A stretch of 43,182 nucleotides of DNA from an uncultured Flavobacteriales bacterium. GTDB taxonomy: Bacteria > Bacteroidota > Bacteroidia > Flavobacteriales_D > Crocinitomicaceae. The stretch spans positions 1 through 43,182 of the forward strand of contig CAJXCU010000018.1 of assembly GCA_913051935.1 (NCBI GenBank), read 5' to 3'. The first letter of the stretch is position 1, and every line of letters starts with the position of its first letter. Positions 1 to 9,735 of the stretch are shown here, piece by piece. Both the position numbers and the translations under genes were made by a program. Below the pieces are notes generated by a model. The model was not told the origin of the DNA. It did not search any database and worked only from the letters and a program-made list of their open reading frames with translations.

Positions 1-496
1 ATTCCAGCATGTTAAACCAGGAAAAGGTCCAGCATTCGTGAGGACGAAGATGCGACAAATAGAATCGGGAAAAGTACTCGACCACACCTTTTCTGCAGGG
101 CATAAAATCGAAACTGTTCGAATAGAAAATAGAGACTATCAGTACCTTTATCAAGATGCAGATACTTACATTTTTATGAATTCAAAAACCTATGAGCAGG
201 TGAATATACCTCTGAATATGGTTGAAAAAGCGGAATTCTTACAAGAAGGGATGATGGTCAATATATTGTTTCATGCTGAAGAAGAACTCCCACTCGTAAT
301 TGATTTACCAATGCATATTATTTCGGAAATAACCTATACCGAACCTGGTATCAAAGGTGACACTGCAACCAATAGCATGAAACCTGCTACAATTGCAACG
401 GGTGCCGAAATCCGAGTGCCATTATTTATAAATACTGGAGAGGTCATAAAAGTGGATACGAGAACCGGCGTATATGTTGAACGCGTAAAAAATTAA
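1..496 (+). CDS. efp: Translation elongation factor P, 5'-truncated by the window edge
   Basis: EF-P binds stalled ribosomes between the P and E sites and promotes peptide bonds at polyproline stretches. The reading frame is open from base 2 and begins in the middle of domain I with FQHVKPGKGPAF. The PGKG loop, whose lysine is encoded at 23-25, is the tip that enters the peptidyl-transferase centre and is post-translationally modified in many bacteria. The two OB-fold domains follow, ending in the family's usual C-terminus (TGEVIKVDTRTGVYVERV). By comparison with family length of about 188 residues, roughly 23 N-terminal residues lie outside the window. The GTG at 38-40 is an internal valine codon, not a start. 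gcvT follows after 3 bases, so the two are probably co-transcribed. Confidence 0.96.
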   Translation, partial: FQHVKPGKGPAFVRTKMRQIESGKVLDHTFSAGHKIETVRIENRDYQYLYQDADTYIFMNSKTYEQVNIPLNMVEKAEFLQEGMMVNILFHAEEELPLVIDLPMHIISEITYTEPGIKGDTATNSMKPATIATGAEIRVPLFINTGEVIKVDTRTGVYVERVKN

Positions 497-499
497 TGG

Positions 500-1582
500 A
501 TGAAAAATACAGCGCTCACCGAAAGACATATTGCATTAGGCGCCAAAATGGTACCATTTGCAGGATACGCAATGCCAGTTCAATATGAAGGTGTTACGAT
601 CGAACATGAAACCGTCCGAAATGGAGTTGGTGTTTTTGATGTTTCACACATGGGAGAATTTATTTTAAAAGGAGATAGAGCTTTAGAGCTTATTCAAAAG
701 TTTTCATCCAATGACGCTTCAAAACTTTTTAACGGAAAAGCCCAATACAGCTGTATGCCAAATGGTAAAGGCGGAATTGTTGACGATTTAATCATCTATC
801 GAATAAACGAAAATGAATACTTCCTGGTGGTCAACGCCTCGAATATTGAAAAAGATTGGGAATGGATTTCTGCACAGAACGACCTAGGTGTTGAAATGTC
901 TAATGTTTCGGATGAATACTCATTGCTTGCAATACAAGGGCCAGACGCGGCAAAATCAATGCAAAGCCTAACAGAGGTCGACCTTAGTAATATGACCTAC
1001 TACACCTTTGAGCACAATCGATTTGCAGGTATAGACAATGTGATGATTTCAGCTACAGGATACACTGGTTCTGGTGGATTTGAAATTTATGTAAGAAATG
1101 AAGATGCCAATAAGCTTTGGGATAGCGTTTTTGAGGCTGGTAAAGCATTTGATATAAAACCAATTGGTCTCGCCGCGAGAGATACACTTCGTTTGGAGAT
1201 GGGATTCTGCCTATACGGAAATGATATCAATGACGAGACTTCTCCCTTGGAGGCCGGCCTAGGGTGGATTACTAAATTCACAAAAGATTTTGTGGATAGT
1301 GACTTTTTAATGAAGCAGAAGGAAGAGGGTGTCACCAAAAAACTTATTGCCTTTGAAATGATAGACCGTGGTATTCCAAGAAAAGATTATCAAATATTTG
1401 ACGCTGAATCAAACTGTATTGGTAAAGTGACATCGGGAACCATGTCTCCATCTTTAAAAATGGGAATTGGACTTGGATATGTCAATCTGCCTTCAAATAA
1501 ATTGGATACTGAAATCTTTGTAGCGGTTCGGAATAAAATGCTAAAAGCGAAAGTAGTCAAACTACCCTTTTATAAAAGTTAA
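500..1582 (+). CDS. gcvT: Glycine cleavage system T protein (aminomethyltransferase)
   Basis: This cytosolic enzyme transfers the methylene group from the aminomethyl-lipoyl H protein to tetrahydrofolate and releases ammonia. The 360-residue length is normal for the family. Visible signatures are the N-terminal block [15 protein letters not shown], the FDVSHMGE segment, the folate-pocket region [11 protein letters not shown] with its conserved aspartates, and the C-terminal barrel domain containing [21 protein letters not shown]. The ATG lies 3 bases after the efp stop, which suggests one transcript. The H and P proteins are not in the window, but dihydrolipoyl dehydrogenase, the L protein of the same complex, is at 12131-13522. 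Confidence 0.97.
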   Translation: MKNTALTERHIALGAKMVPFAGYAMPVQYEGVTIEHETVRNGVGVFDVSHMGEFILKGDRALELIQKFSSNDASKLFNGKAQYSCMPNGKGGIVDDLIIYRINENEYFLVVNASNIEKDWEWISAQNDLGVEMSNVSDEYSLLAIQGPDAAKSMQSLTEVDLSNMTYYTFEHNRFAGIDNVMISATGYTGSGGFEIYVRNEDANKLWDSVFEAGKAFDIKPIGLAARDTLRLEMGFCLYGNDINDETSPLEAGLGWITKFTKDFVDSDFLMKQKEEGVTKKLIAFEMIDRGIPRKDYQIFDAESNCIGKVTSGTMSPSLKMGIGLGYVNLPSNKLDTEIFVAVRNKMLKAKVVKLPFYKS

Positions 1583-1583
1583 C

Positions 1584-1730
1584 TTAAAATTTAGGACACT
1601 TTTTACAGGCATAGCCTTTCTTTTTGTATTTCTTACAGCATTTCTTTTTTTTCTGGCAAGAGAGCGTGCAATCAGCGGAAAATAAATCCAAGCTTTTCGG
1701 TTGGGCAATAGACTGTTCTATCGTAGACAT
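1584..1730 (-). CDS. Cys/Lys-rich microprotein of 48 residues, function unknown
   Basis: A complete small frame runs from an ATG at 1730 to a TAA at 1584 in the gap between gcvT and gdhA. The protein has an acidic or neutral N-terminal half (MSTIEQSIAQPKSLDLFSAD) and a highly basic C-terminal half. That half carries six cysteines (C21, C25, C31, C32, C42, C45), around 14 lysines, and the pattern CCKKYKKKGYACKKCP. The spacing C-x3-C, CC and C-x2-C looks like a metal or iron-sulfur ligand set or a redox-active module. It has no signal peptide or membrane segment. I have an impression that short proteins ending in similar CCKKYKKG..CKKCP strings occur in Bacteroidota, but I cannot name a family. 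It ends 1 base from the gcvT stop, so the two genes converge. No TAnnTTTG box is obvious upstream. Confidence 0.6.
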   Translation of the reverse strand: MSTIEQSIAQPKSLDLFSADCTLSCQKKKKCCKKYKKKGYACKKCPKF

Positions 1731-1803
1731 AGCTTAAAAAAAATTCGAGAAAAAGATACTGTGACTTTCGTCATGGTAAATCCAAGAACATAAATAAAAC
1801 GAT

Positions 1804-1836
1804 CAAAAAAATAGCGCAATAAAACCTGCGCTATTT
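1804..1836 (-). terminator. Rho-independent terminator of gdhA
   Basis: A 10-bp perfect stem (AAATAGCGCA at 1809-1818, TGCGCTATTT at 1827-1836) encloses an 8-base loop. Read on the minus strand, the stem is followed by a run of T before GATC. It lies about 20 bases past the gdhA stop codon, as expected for an intrinsic terminator. Confidence 0.85.
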
Positions 1837-1856
1837 GGTTAAATTCCTTAGTAATA

Positions 1857-3218
<1,362 letters not shown>

Positions 3219-3244
3219 TTAAATTTTAAAGGTTCAAATCGTGG

Positions 3245-3252
3245 CAAAAGTA
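3245..3252 (-). promoter_or_regulatory. Candidate -7 promoter element of gdhA (TACTTTTG)
   Basis: This is an exact match to the Bacteroidota -7 consensus TAnnTTTG on the minus strand, 32 bases before the gdhA ATG. No convincing -33 TTTG is seen at the usual distance. Confidence 0.5.
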
Positions 3253-3428
3253 AGCAAGATTTGCTAATGTTAAATGTTATTTATCAAAAAGTTAAAAGTG
3301 ATTTGGACATATTCCTTGTTCATTAAGTTTTCATCTAATTTTTATAGACAATAAATTGCATTAATTTTACGGAATGTTAAGCAACCTAATAGCGTCGAAT
3401 ACGTTAATCGAAAGGAAGATTATTTGAA

Positions 3429-6152
3429 ATGATGAAAAGAAGTTTTAAAAACAGTTTTTGTTGGATTTGTTTCCTATTCTTAACTGTAAATATCTCCGGA
3501 CAAGTAAATATTTGTTTGGGTGAAGATACGACAGTATGTGAAGGCGAAACTGTTCTTGTTGATTTATGTAGTACCATTGGACAAGGTTTGAACATTAGTG
3601 GAATATATTTGGACGCCCCGACAATCATTCCAACACTAACAGACGATTCTTGGAGTGCTGCTGCAAACATTGGTTTTGATTTCACTTTTTATGGCAATAC
3701 ATACAACCAATTTGTCATGGGTTCAAATGGAATAATTTCCTTCGACATGGGAAATGCCGGAGGATATTGTCCTTGGGCGCTGGGAACAGTAGGCCCATTG
3801 CCTTCAACAGCAACAGCGGCTACGCACAACGCAATTATGCCAGCCTATCAAGACATGAACCCAAGTGCTTTGACAAGCCCTTATGGCAACATTCAGTACC
3901 AAACGATTGGAACAGCACCAAATCGTATGTGTGTCATTATCTACAAAGAAATTGGTCAATTTCAATGTGGAATTGATGAATGTAATTACATGAGTGTTGT
4001 TTTGTTTGAGACTTCCAATGATATTGAAATTCACATCGGAAACAAATCAATCTGCGGGACATGGAATGGGAGTCTCGCAATTCAAGGCATTCAGAACTCT
4101 AACGGTACAATTGCGCACATGACACCAGGTAGAAATAATAGTGTTTGGCTTGCAGATCAAGATGGATACAAATGGGAGTATTTAGGCGGAAATGATTACA
4201 ACATTACAGCCATTCCATACCTTCAGATAACTGGTTCTGGTGTCTCAATGTCTTGGCAAAGTACATTAGGAGAAGATATTAATTTCGTTCCAGGCCAGCC
4301 TCTTGAGGTAACAGCGGACGCCGCTGTGGGTGTGGTCGGATGGTTTTTAGGAGCAACATCCTGCGAAACGGCGATTGGAGGGCTCTCAATAGACACAACT
4401 TACATAACTACAGCCTCCCCGGAGGTGATTGTATCCTCTACCGATGATATATGTGGTCAAGGAGTTGGTTCTGTAACAGCAACACCAGGCCCAGGGTCTC
4501 CGCCGCCTTACTCGTACTCTTGGCCAGCTCTTGGAGCGGCAACATCGACGGTTAGCAATGTACTGCCAGGAACTTATACGGTATCGCAGATGGATGGTAA
4601 CGGATGTGGAGCCACCGCACTCGTGACTGTAGGTGACAGCCCTGCTTCATTCACTTCCACCTCTACACCCGTTGGATGTGCAGGTGGAACAGACGGGACC
4701 GCCACGGCCATAATGACACCCTCTGATGGGTCAGAAACGTTTATTTGGAGCAACGGACAAACCACTGCAACGGCTACAAATCTTGCTGCAGGTGTGTATA
4801 CATGTGAAATATCGGCAAGTTCTGGTTGTGTAGGGAACATTTCTGTAACCGTTGGTGAAATCCCAGTAATGAACTTAAATATTGCAAGTCAAAATGACGC
4901 AACGTGCAACAGTGCGAACAATGGCTCGATTCAGGTAACCGTTTCCGAAGGAACTCCACCCTACTCCTACAGCTGGGATCAAAGCTCAAGCACAACAAAT
5001 GAAGCAACAGACCTATACGCGGGAACCTACGTTATAACCGTAACCGATGACAATGGGTGTTCTGATCAAATTACTGCGACGATAAGCGAACCAGATGAAT
5101 TAAGTATTTCGAATTTAACCCCAGACAGCACTATTTGTAGTGATGCTTTCATAAACCTCGAAGCTACTGGAAATGGAGGGTCAAGTCCATATGTTTACAC
5201 CTGGACTGCAAATGGGTCAAGCGTTGACGTTGGACAATCTATTACTGTGAACCCTGTAGCGAGTAATACGCTATATTGCGTGACACTCAGTGAGGAATGT
5301 GGTTCGCCGGAGACAACCGAATGCCTTTCGGTTACTTTTCCAACAAATATTTCGCCCATTATAGCACCCAACATTGACGCACAATGTGTACCTGGAGATT
5401 TTATTTTTTATAATAATACGATTCAAGGAGCAGAGGTTCAAACTACGCAGTTTGCTTTTTCAAATGGAGAAACAATTTTAGCAAACGGAACAGAATCAAT
5501 TCAATCCACTTTTGAGTTTGCAGGAACTTATGACTGTTTTGTAACCATAACTTCTACATATGGCTGCATCTATACCGAAGAGTTTCAAAACATTGTAACC
5601 GTTACTCCCCCTCCAACAGCCAACTTTACTTTATCGAAAAATCCAGCGACCTGGTTTGAAACTGAAATACAAACAACCGAAGCATGCATAGGTAATGTTG
5701 TTGATTTCCAATGGATTAGCCCAAGCGCCGTATCTCTGGTAAGTAATGAGGGATCTGCATTAATCACCTACCCCGAGGGTATTTCTGGAACTTACCCAAT
5801 TACCCTTGTCGCGACAACCAGCGAGGGATGCTCAGATACAACAACATTAGAGATTGAAATTGTCCCTGATGTGATATTTTATGCCCCAAACTCGTTTACT
5901 CCCGATGACGATGAGCACAATCAAACATGGACAATTTTTGTTGAGGGGATTGATTTTCAAAACTTCACCCTCGAAATATTTAATAAGTGGGGACAAACGA
6001 TTTGGGAGACAAATGATATTAAGGCGGAATGGGATGGAACATACAACAACACGGTTGTACCGGATGGAACATATATTTGGAGGGCAATGTACAAAGAGCG
6101 TGAAAATGACGGACGTAAAATACATACAGGATACGTTCACGTAATTCGTTAA
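3429..6152 (+). CDS. Large secreted protein with SprB-like repeats and a type-B T9SS sorting domain
   Basis: A secreted or surface protein of 907 residues. Residues 1-24 form a signal peptide (basic start, hydrophobic core, cleavage near NISGQ). A beta-rich N-terminal region (about 60-270) follows, containing DFTFYGNTYNQFVMGSNG. Next come three SprB-like repeats of about 75 residues (about 330-555), each with P-Y-S-Y-x-W, then GTYxVxxxDxNGC. An Ig-like and PKD-like region follows. The last 90 residues are the gliding-motility-associated C-terminal type (APNSFTPDDDEHNQTW, IFNKWGQTIWE, PDGTYIW), a signal for export through the type IX system. The exact role (adhesin, surface layer or motility-related) cannot be told from sequence. 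A 7/8 match to the -7 box (TAATTTTA, 3362-3369) lies upstream. Two adjacent ATGs open the frame. Confidence 0.85.
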   Translation: MMKRSFKNSFCWICFLFLTVNISGQVNICLGEDTTVCEGETVLVDLCSTIGQGLNISGIYLDAPTIIPTLTDDSWSAAANIGFDFTFYGNTYNQFVMGSNGIISFDMGNAGGYCPWALGTVGPLPSTATAATHNAIMPAYQDMNPSALTSPYGNIQYQTIGTAPNRMCVIIYKEIGQFQCGIDECNYMSVVLFETSNDIEIHIGNKSICGTWNGSLAIQGIQNSNGTIAHMTPGRNNSVWLADQDGYKWEYLGGNDYNITAIPYLQITGSGVSMSWQSTLGEDINFVPGQPLEVTADAAVGVVGWFLGATSCETAIGGLSIDTTYITTASPEVIVSSTDDICGQGVGSVTATPGPGSPPPYSYSWPALGAATSTVSNVLPGTYTVSQMDGNGCGATALVTVGDSPASFTSTSTPVGCAGGTDGTATAIMTPSDGSETFIWSNGQTTATATNLAAGVYTCEISASSGCVGNISVTVGEIPVMNLNIASQNDATCNSANNGSIQVTVSEGTPPYSYSWDQSSSTTNEATDLYAGTYVITVTDDNGCSDQITATISEPDELSISNLTPDSTICSDAFINLEATGNGGSSPYVYTWTANGSSVDVGQSITVNPVASNTLYCVTLSEECGSPETTECLSVTFPTNISPIIAPNIDAQCVPGDFIFYNNTIQGAEVQTTQFAFSNGETILANGTESIQSTFEFAGTYDCFVTITSTYGCIYTEEFQNIVTVTPPPTANFTLSKNPATWFETEIQTTEACIGNVVDFQWISPSAVSLVSNEGSALITYPEGISGTYPITLVATTSEGCSDTTTLEIEIVPDVIFYAPNSFTPDDDEHNQTWTIFVEGIDFQNFTLEIFNKWGQTIWETNDIKAEWDGTYNNTVVPDGTYIWRAMYKERENDGRKIHTGYVHVIR

Positions 6153-6162
6153 AGAAGATATC

Positions 6163-6915
6163 ATGACTAAATTGACCATTTTTTTCCTTGCAAGTTGCTT
6201 CATCTTCACAGCTTGTGATGTATTGAATAAAGCGGCATCGGACGCTAAGAATAATCTAATAAAAGACAACTCCTCAAATAGTCAGGCATCTAATCTCACA
6301 AATACAGAGGTGATTTCAGGTTTAAAAGAGGCGTTAAATATTGGAATTGAAAACTCGGTGGCAATTACATCAGTCACTGATGGATTCTTAGAAAATAACT
6401 TGATTAAGCTACCTTTCCCTCCCGACGCGATAAAGGTAAAAGAAAAGGCTTTGGATACTGGTTTCGGGGCACAAGTTGAAAAGTTTGAAATAACTTTAAA
6501 CAGAGCGGCCGAAGAAGCATGTAAAGAGGCTCTCCCTATTTTTAAAGATGCGATTAAGGAAATGACATTAAGTGATGGATTTGAAATACTGAATGGTGGA
6601 AATGGTGCAGCTACAAAATATTTAAAGGGACAGACAACCAACCGTCTTATCAATGCATTTACACCTAAGGTTAAGTTGGCCATTTCAAAAGTTAAACTAA
6701 CGGATTATTGGGCCCCACTAATCAATAAATACAATACTGCCATGATGGTCACTGGAGGTGATAAAATAAATCCAGAGCTAGACACATTTATAACGCAAAG
6801 GGCAATTGAAGGTCTATTTATTATGGTTGAAGCCGAAGAAAATAAAATTAGAATTGACCCAATAGCAAGAGTCACTGATCTATTAAGTAAGGTTTTTGGA
6901 AGTTTAACCAATTGA
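6163..6915 (+). CDS. DUF4197 family lipoprotein
   Basis: A 250-residue protein. The first 18 residues form a lipoprotein signal with lipobox FTAC (lipidated Cys18), so it is probably anchored in a periplasm-facing or outer membrane. The mature part has the repeated helical pattern I associate with DUF4197: SGLKEALNIGIENSV near the start, FPPDAIKV, and GGNGAATKYLKGQTTNRL in the middle, ending with IDPIARVTDLLSKVFG. The biochemical role of this family is unknown. It starts 10 bases after the preceding secreted-protein gene and is followed 6 bases later by the nucleoside phosphorylase, so the three may be one transcript. Confidence 0.85.
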   Translation: MTKLTIFFLASCFIFTACDVLNKAASDAKNNLIKDNSSNSQASNLTNTEVISGLKEALNIGIENSVAITSVTDGFLENNLIKLPFPPDAIKVKEKALDTGFGAQVEKFEITLNRAAEEACKEALPIFKDAIKEMTLSDGFEILNGGNGAATKYLKGQTTNRLINAFTPKVKLAISKVKLTDYWAPLINKYNTAMMVTGGDKINPELDTFITQRAIEGLFIMVEAEENKIRIDPIARVTDLLSKVFGSLTN

Positions 6916-6921
6916 TATTCT

Positions 6922-7788
6922 TTGAGAAAATTTGCCCCTACTGAGCTTGTCTTAAATTCTAAAAACCAGGTCTATCACCTGGGATTTAGCGCTGAAAACG
7001 TTTCGTCTAAAATCATACTTGTTGGCGACCAAGAAAGGGTGGCAATGGTCTCAGAACAATTTGATTCAATTGAATTTAAATCGAACCATAGAGAATTCTT
7101 CTGTCATACTGGTACATTTCAAAATAAACGAATATCTGTTTTGTCTACAGGAATTGGTACAGACAACATTGACATTGTAATAAATGAGCTAGATGCCGCC
7201 TTCAATATAAACCTTGAAACAAAAGAAGAAAAAATCGTTCAAACAAAACTAGAGCTTCTAAGAATTGGAACCTGTGGCCTTTTGCAATCTGACATACCTA
7301 TACATTCATATATTTTAAGCAATTATGCGTTAGGCCTAGATAATGTTGGGCATTTTTACAATCTAAAATATACAGAAGCTGAGCAAGAGCTGCTAAAGGC
7401 TATTCAGAATTGCTCATTGTTTCCCAAGCATGTAATGCCATACTTGAAAGAAGCTTCCCCTAATTTCTTGAAAAAATTCGAGACTGGGCATACGGTTAAA
7501 GGTATAACTGTGACAAGCTCTGGTTTCTATGGTCCACAAGGAAGAGCGCTTCGATTGCCCACTCACACAAGAGATCTTCATGAAAAACTAGAAGGGTTTG
7601 AGTATAATGAGCACAGATTTGTGAATTTTGAAATGGAAAGCTCTGCATTGTTCGCACTTGGATCAGCACTGGGCCACTCCTGTGCCACAATTTGCTTGGG
7701 TATTGCAAATAGGCCAGCAAAAAAATTTTCAAGCAACTACAGCAAAGAAATGAATGAGCTTATTCAACACGCCTTGGAAAGGTTTTAG
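6922..7788 (+). CDS. Nucleoside phosphorylase (uridine phosphorylase-like), TTG start
   Basis: This is a cytosolic member of the PNP/UDP phosphorylase superfamily (288 residues), which splits nucleosides with phosphate into base and ribose-1-phosphate. Phosphate and nucleoside-binding signatures are LVGDQERVAMVSEQF near residue 34, STGIGTDNIDIVINEL, TSSGFYGPQGR, and the late motif FEMESSALFALGSALGH that holds the ribose-contacting Met-Glu pair. The N-terminal block LVLNSKNQVYHLG aligns with the start of related phosphorylases. The only initiator ahead of it before the upstream stop is TTG at 6922; the first in-frame ATG at 7047 would delete the phosphate loop. Substrate (uridine or another nucleoside) is inferred. 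Its stop is 5 bases from the stop of convergent murA. Confidence 0.85.
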   Translation: MRKFAPTELVLNSKNQVYHLGFSAENVSSKIILVGDQERVAMVSEQFDSIEFKSNHREFFCHTGTFQNKRISVLSTGIGTDNIDIVINELDAAFNINLETKEEKIVQTKLELLRIGTCGLLQSDIPIHSYILSNYALGLDNVGHFYNLKYTEAEQELLKAIQNCSLFPKHVMPYLKEASPNFLKKFETGHTVKGITVTSSGFYGPQGRALRLPTHTRDLHEKLEGFEYNEHRFVNFEMESSALFALGSALGHSCATICLGIANRPAKKFSSNYSKEMNELIQHALERF

Positions 7789-7793
7789 TTGAA

Positions 7794-9101
7794 TCAACCA
7801 ATCCTTCTTATATCAGCACCAATGTTATTCAACCGAATATCTATGTCTTGATATCCCCGATCAATTTGTTCAATGTTATGGATGGTGCTTTTTCCTTTCG
7901 CAGATAACGCGGCGATAAGTAGTGAAACTCCCGCTCTAATGTCAGGAGAGGTCATCTGTATTCCTCTTAACGCATTTTTTCGATTCAAGCCGATAACTGT
8001 GGCGCGATGTGGATCGCAGAGAATGATCTGTGCACCCATATCTATCAACTTATCTACAAAGAACAAACGAGATTCAAACATTTTTTGATGTATCAAAACG
8101 GAGCCTTTGGCTTGTGTTGCCACGACAAGAATAATTGATAATAAATCTGGGGTGAAACCGGGCCAAGGGGCATCAGAAATTGTCATAATTGATCCATCAA
8201 TAAAAGTCTCTATTTCATAACAGTCTTGGGCGGGAACAAAAATATCATCTCCTTTACGTTCTAATTTAATGCCAAGTCTTCGAAAAATAGTCGGAATAAT
8301 ACCAAGGTTTTCCCAGCTTACGTCCTTGATGGTTATTTCAGATTTTGTCATCGCAGCGAGTCCAATGAAAGAACCAATCTCAATCATATCTGGAAGAATA
8401 CGGTGGTAACATCCACCTAAATGGTCAACACCCTGAATCTTCAACATATTCGAACCGATACCTGTAATCTCAGCACCCATCGAATTTAACATTTTACATA
8501 ATTGCTGCAGATATGGTTCACATGCGGCGTTGTAGATTGTTGTCTCTCCCTTTGCCATCACTGCTGCCATTACAATATTGGCGGTTCCCGTAACAGAGGC
8601 CTCGTCCATGTGAATATAAGTTCCTTTCAAGTTTTTACCCTCTACAGCATAAAAATGTTCACCAGCATCATAATTAAATTTAGCTCCCAGAGCAATCATA
8701 CCTGTAAAGTGCGTATCTAACCTTCTCCGTCCAATCTTATCTCCTCCTGGTTTTGGCAAATAACCAACACCAAATCGGGCAAGCAATGGGCCAACAATCA
8801 TCACAGAACCCCTTAATGAGCCTGCCCGTATCTTAAAATCTTCAGATTGTAGATAATCGAGATTGATTTCTTTGGCTTGAAAGATGTAAGTCCCCTTTTC
8901 AACCTTTTCTACTTTTACACCCATCGCCTGCATGAGCGCAATAAGCTTATTGACGTCAATAATATCAGGAATATTGGAAATAGTGACCTTGTCCGCGGTT
9001 AGTAAGGGGGCACACAATACCTGTAATGCCTCGTTTTTTGCTCCTTGTGGTGTCAGCTCACCTTTGAGAGGTTTCCCTCCATAAATTTCAAACGAAGCCA
9101 T
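7794..9101 (-). CDS. murA: UDP-N-acetylglucosamine 1-carboxyvinyltransferase, Asp in the fosfomycin-target position
   Basis: MurA transfers enolpyruvate from PEP to UDP-GlcNAc, the first committed step of peptidoglycan synthesis in the cytosol. The 435-residue length and the EPSP-synthase-like repeats are normal; the N-terminal GAKNEALQVLCAPLL contains the conserved Lys-Asn pair (K22, N23). In the active-site loop the sequence is PKPGGDKIGRRRLDTH, so the residue equivalent to E. coli Cys115 is Asp121 (codon 8739-8741, GAT). Enzymes with Asp here keep activity but are not alkylated by fosfomycin, as known for Mycobacterium tuberculosis and Chlamydia. It is the last gene of a purL-DUF4290-murA operon, 5 bases after the DUF4290 stop. 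Confidence 0.97.
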   Translation of the reverse strand: MASFEIYGGKPLKGELTPQGAKNEALQVLCAPLLTADKVTISNIPDIIDVNKLIALMQAMGVKVEKVEKGTYIFQAKEINLDYLQSEDFKIRAGSLRGSVMIVGPLLARFGVGYLPKPGGDKIGRRRLDTHFTGMIALGAKFNYDAGEHFYAVEGKNLKGTYIHMDEASVTGTANIVMAAVMAKGETTIYNAACEPYLQQLCKMLNSMGAEITGIGSNMLKIQGVDHLGGCYHRILPDMIEIGSFIGLAAMTKSEITIKDVSWENLGIIPTIFRRLGIKLERKGDDIFVPAQDCYEIETFIDGSIMTISDAPWPGFTPDLLSIILVVATQAKGSVLIHQKMFESRLFFVDKLIDMGAQIILCDPHRATVIGLNRKNALRGIQMTSPDIRAGVSLLIAALSAKGKSTIHNIEQIDRGYQDIDIRLNNIGADIRRIG

Positions 9102-9106
9102 AAGCG

Positions 9107-9733
9107 CTATCTTTTATACCTCTTCTTTTTAGACTTATAATTATTATTTGTCCTAGTATTCTTTTTGTTGTGTCCAATCGTTCTGAGTATTTGATTGGTA
9201 TTGGTCAGCTCATCTGGATTTTCCAAAACGAGTTCATTATTAGAAAGTTCTTTGATGTTTTCGGCAATAACATTGTTCTCAACAGCATTATTGTTATGGG
9301 TTAAATATTGCATTTTCATAAAATTGGCCATTGACATCTTTAAAGCCTCCTTTGCCTCGAGATCATCAACCTCATTTGCTTCACTCAAAATTTTCTCAGT
9401 GTACTTTCCATAATGGCCATATTTAATTTTTCCTTTCGGGTAAATCATTAGGTCCGGTTTTTCGCTTAAAACCTCCTTGTTCGGAATTTCATAAGGAGAG
9501 TCAACATCTAATTGAAAATCAGACATTACGAAAAGATGTGTCCATAACTTAGGCCTGTAATCATCAACATCTCTCAGGTGAGGGTTTAACTGTCCCATTA
9601 CCTCAATAATGGCTTGAGCTGCACTATTTCTCTCAGCACGGTCTTTAATCTCCATAGCATGAGAGATCATATTTTGAACGTTTCTTCCATATTCCGGAAG
9701 AATAAGTTTTTCTCTTGTTGTATTGTATTCCAT
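9107..9733 (-). CDS. DUF4290 family protein
   Basis: A 208-residue soluble protein of unknown function, recognised by its opening MEYNTTREKLILPEYGRNVQNM and by RNSAAQAIIEVMGQLNPHLRD, which I associate with DUF4290 of Bacteroidota. It is mostly helical. The last 25 residues are low-complexity and strongly basic (NKKNTRTNNNYKSKKKRYKR), a plausible nucleic-acid or anionic surface contact. It lies between purL (2-base gap) and murA (5-base gap), so the three are surely co-transcribed. My recollection is that the DUF4290-murA order is common in this phylum, which hints at a link with envelope growth, but this is inference. Confidence 0.85.
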   Translation of the reverse strand: MEYNTTREKLILPEYGRNVQNMISHAMEIKDRAERNSAAQAIIEVMGQLNPHLRDVDDYRPKLWTHLFVMSDFQLDVDSPYEIPNKEVLSEKPDLMIYPKGKIKYGHYGKYTEKILSEANEVDDLEAKEALKMSMANFMKMQYLTHNNNAVENNVIAENIKELSNNELVLENPDELTNTNQILRTIGHNKKNTRTNNNYKSKKKRYKR

Positions 9734-9735
9734 AA

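Noticed and set aside
5847..6269. Minus-strand frame (140 codons) opposite the end of the SprB-like protein and the DUF4197 start
   Set aside because: It is antisense to two well-supported coding regions and shows no recognisable domain or promoter.
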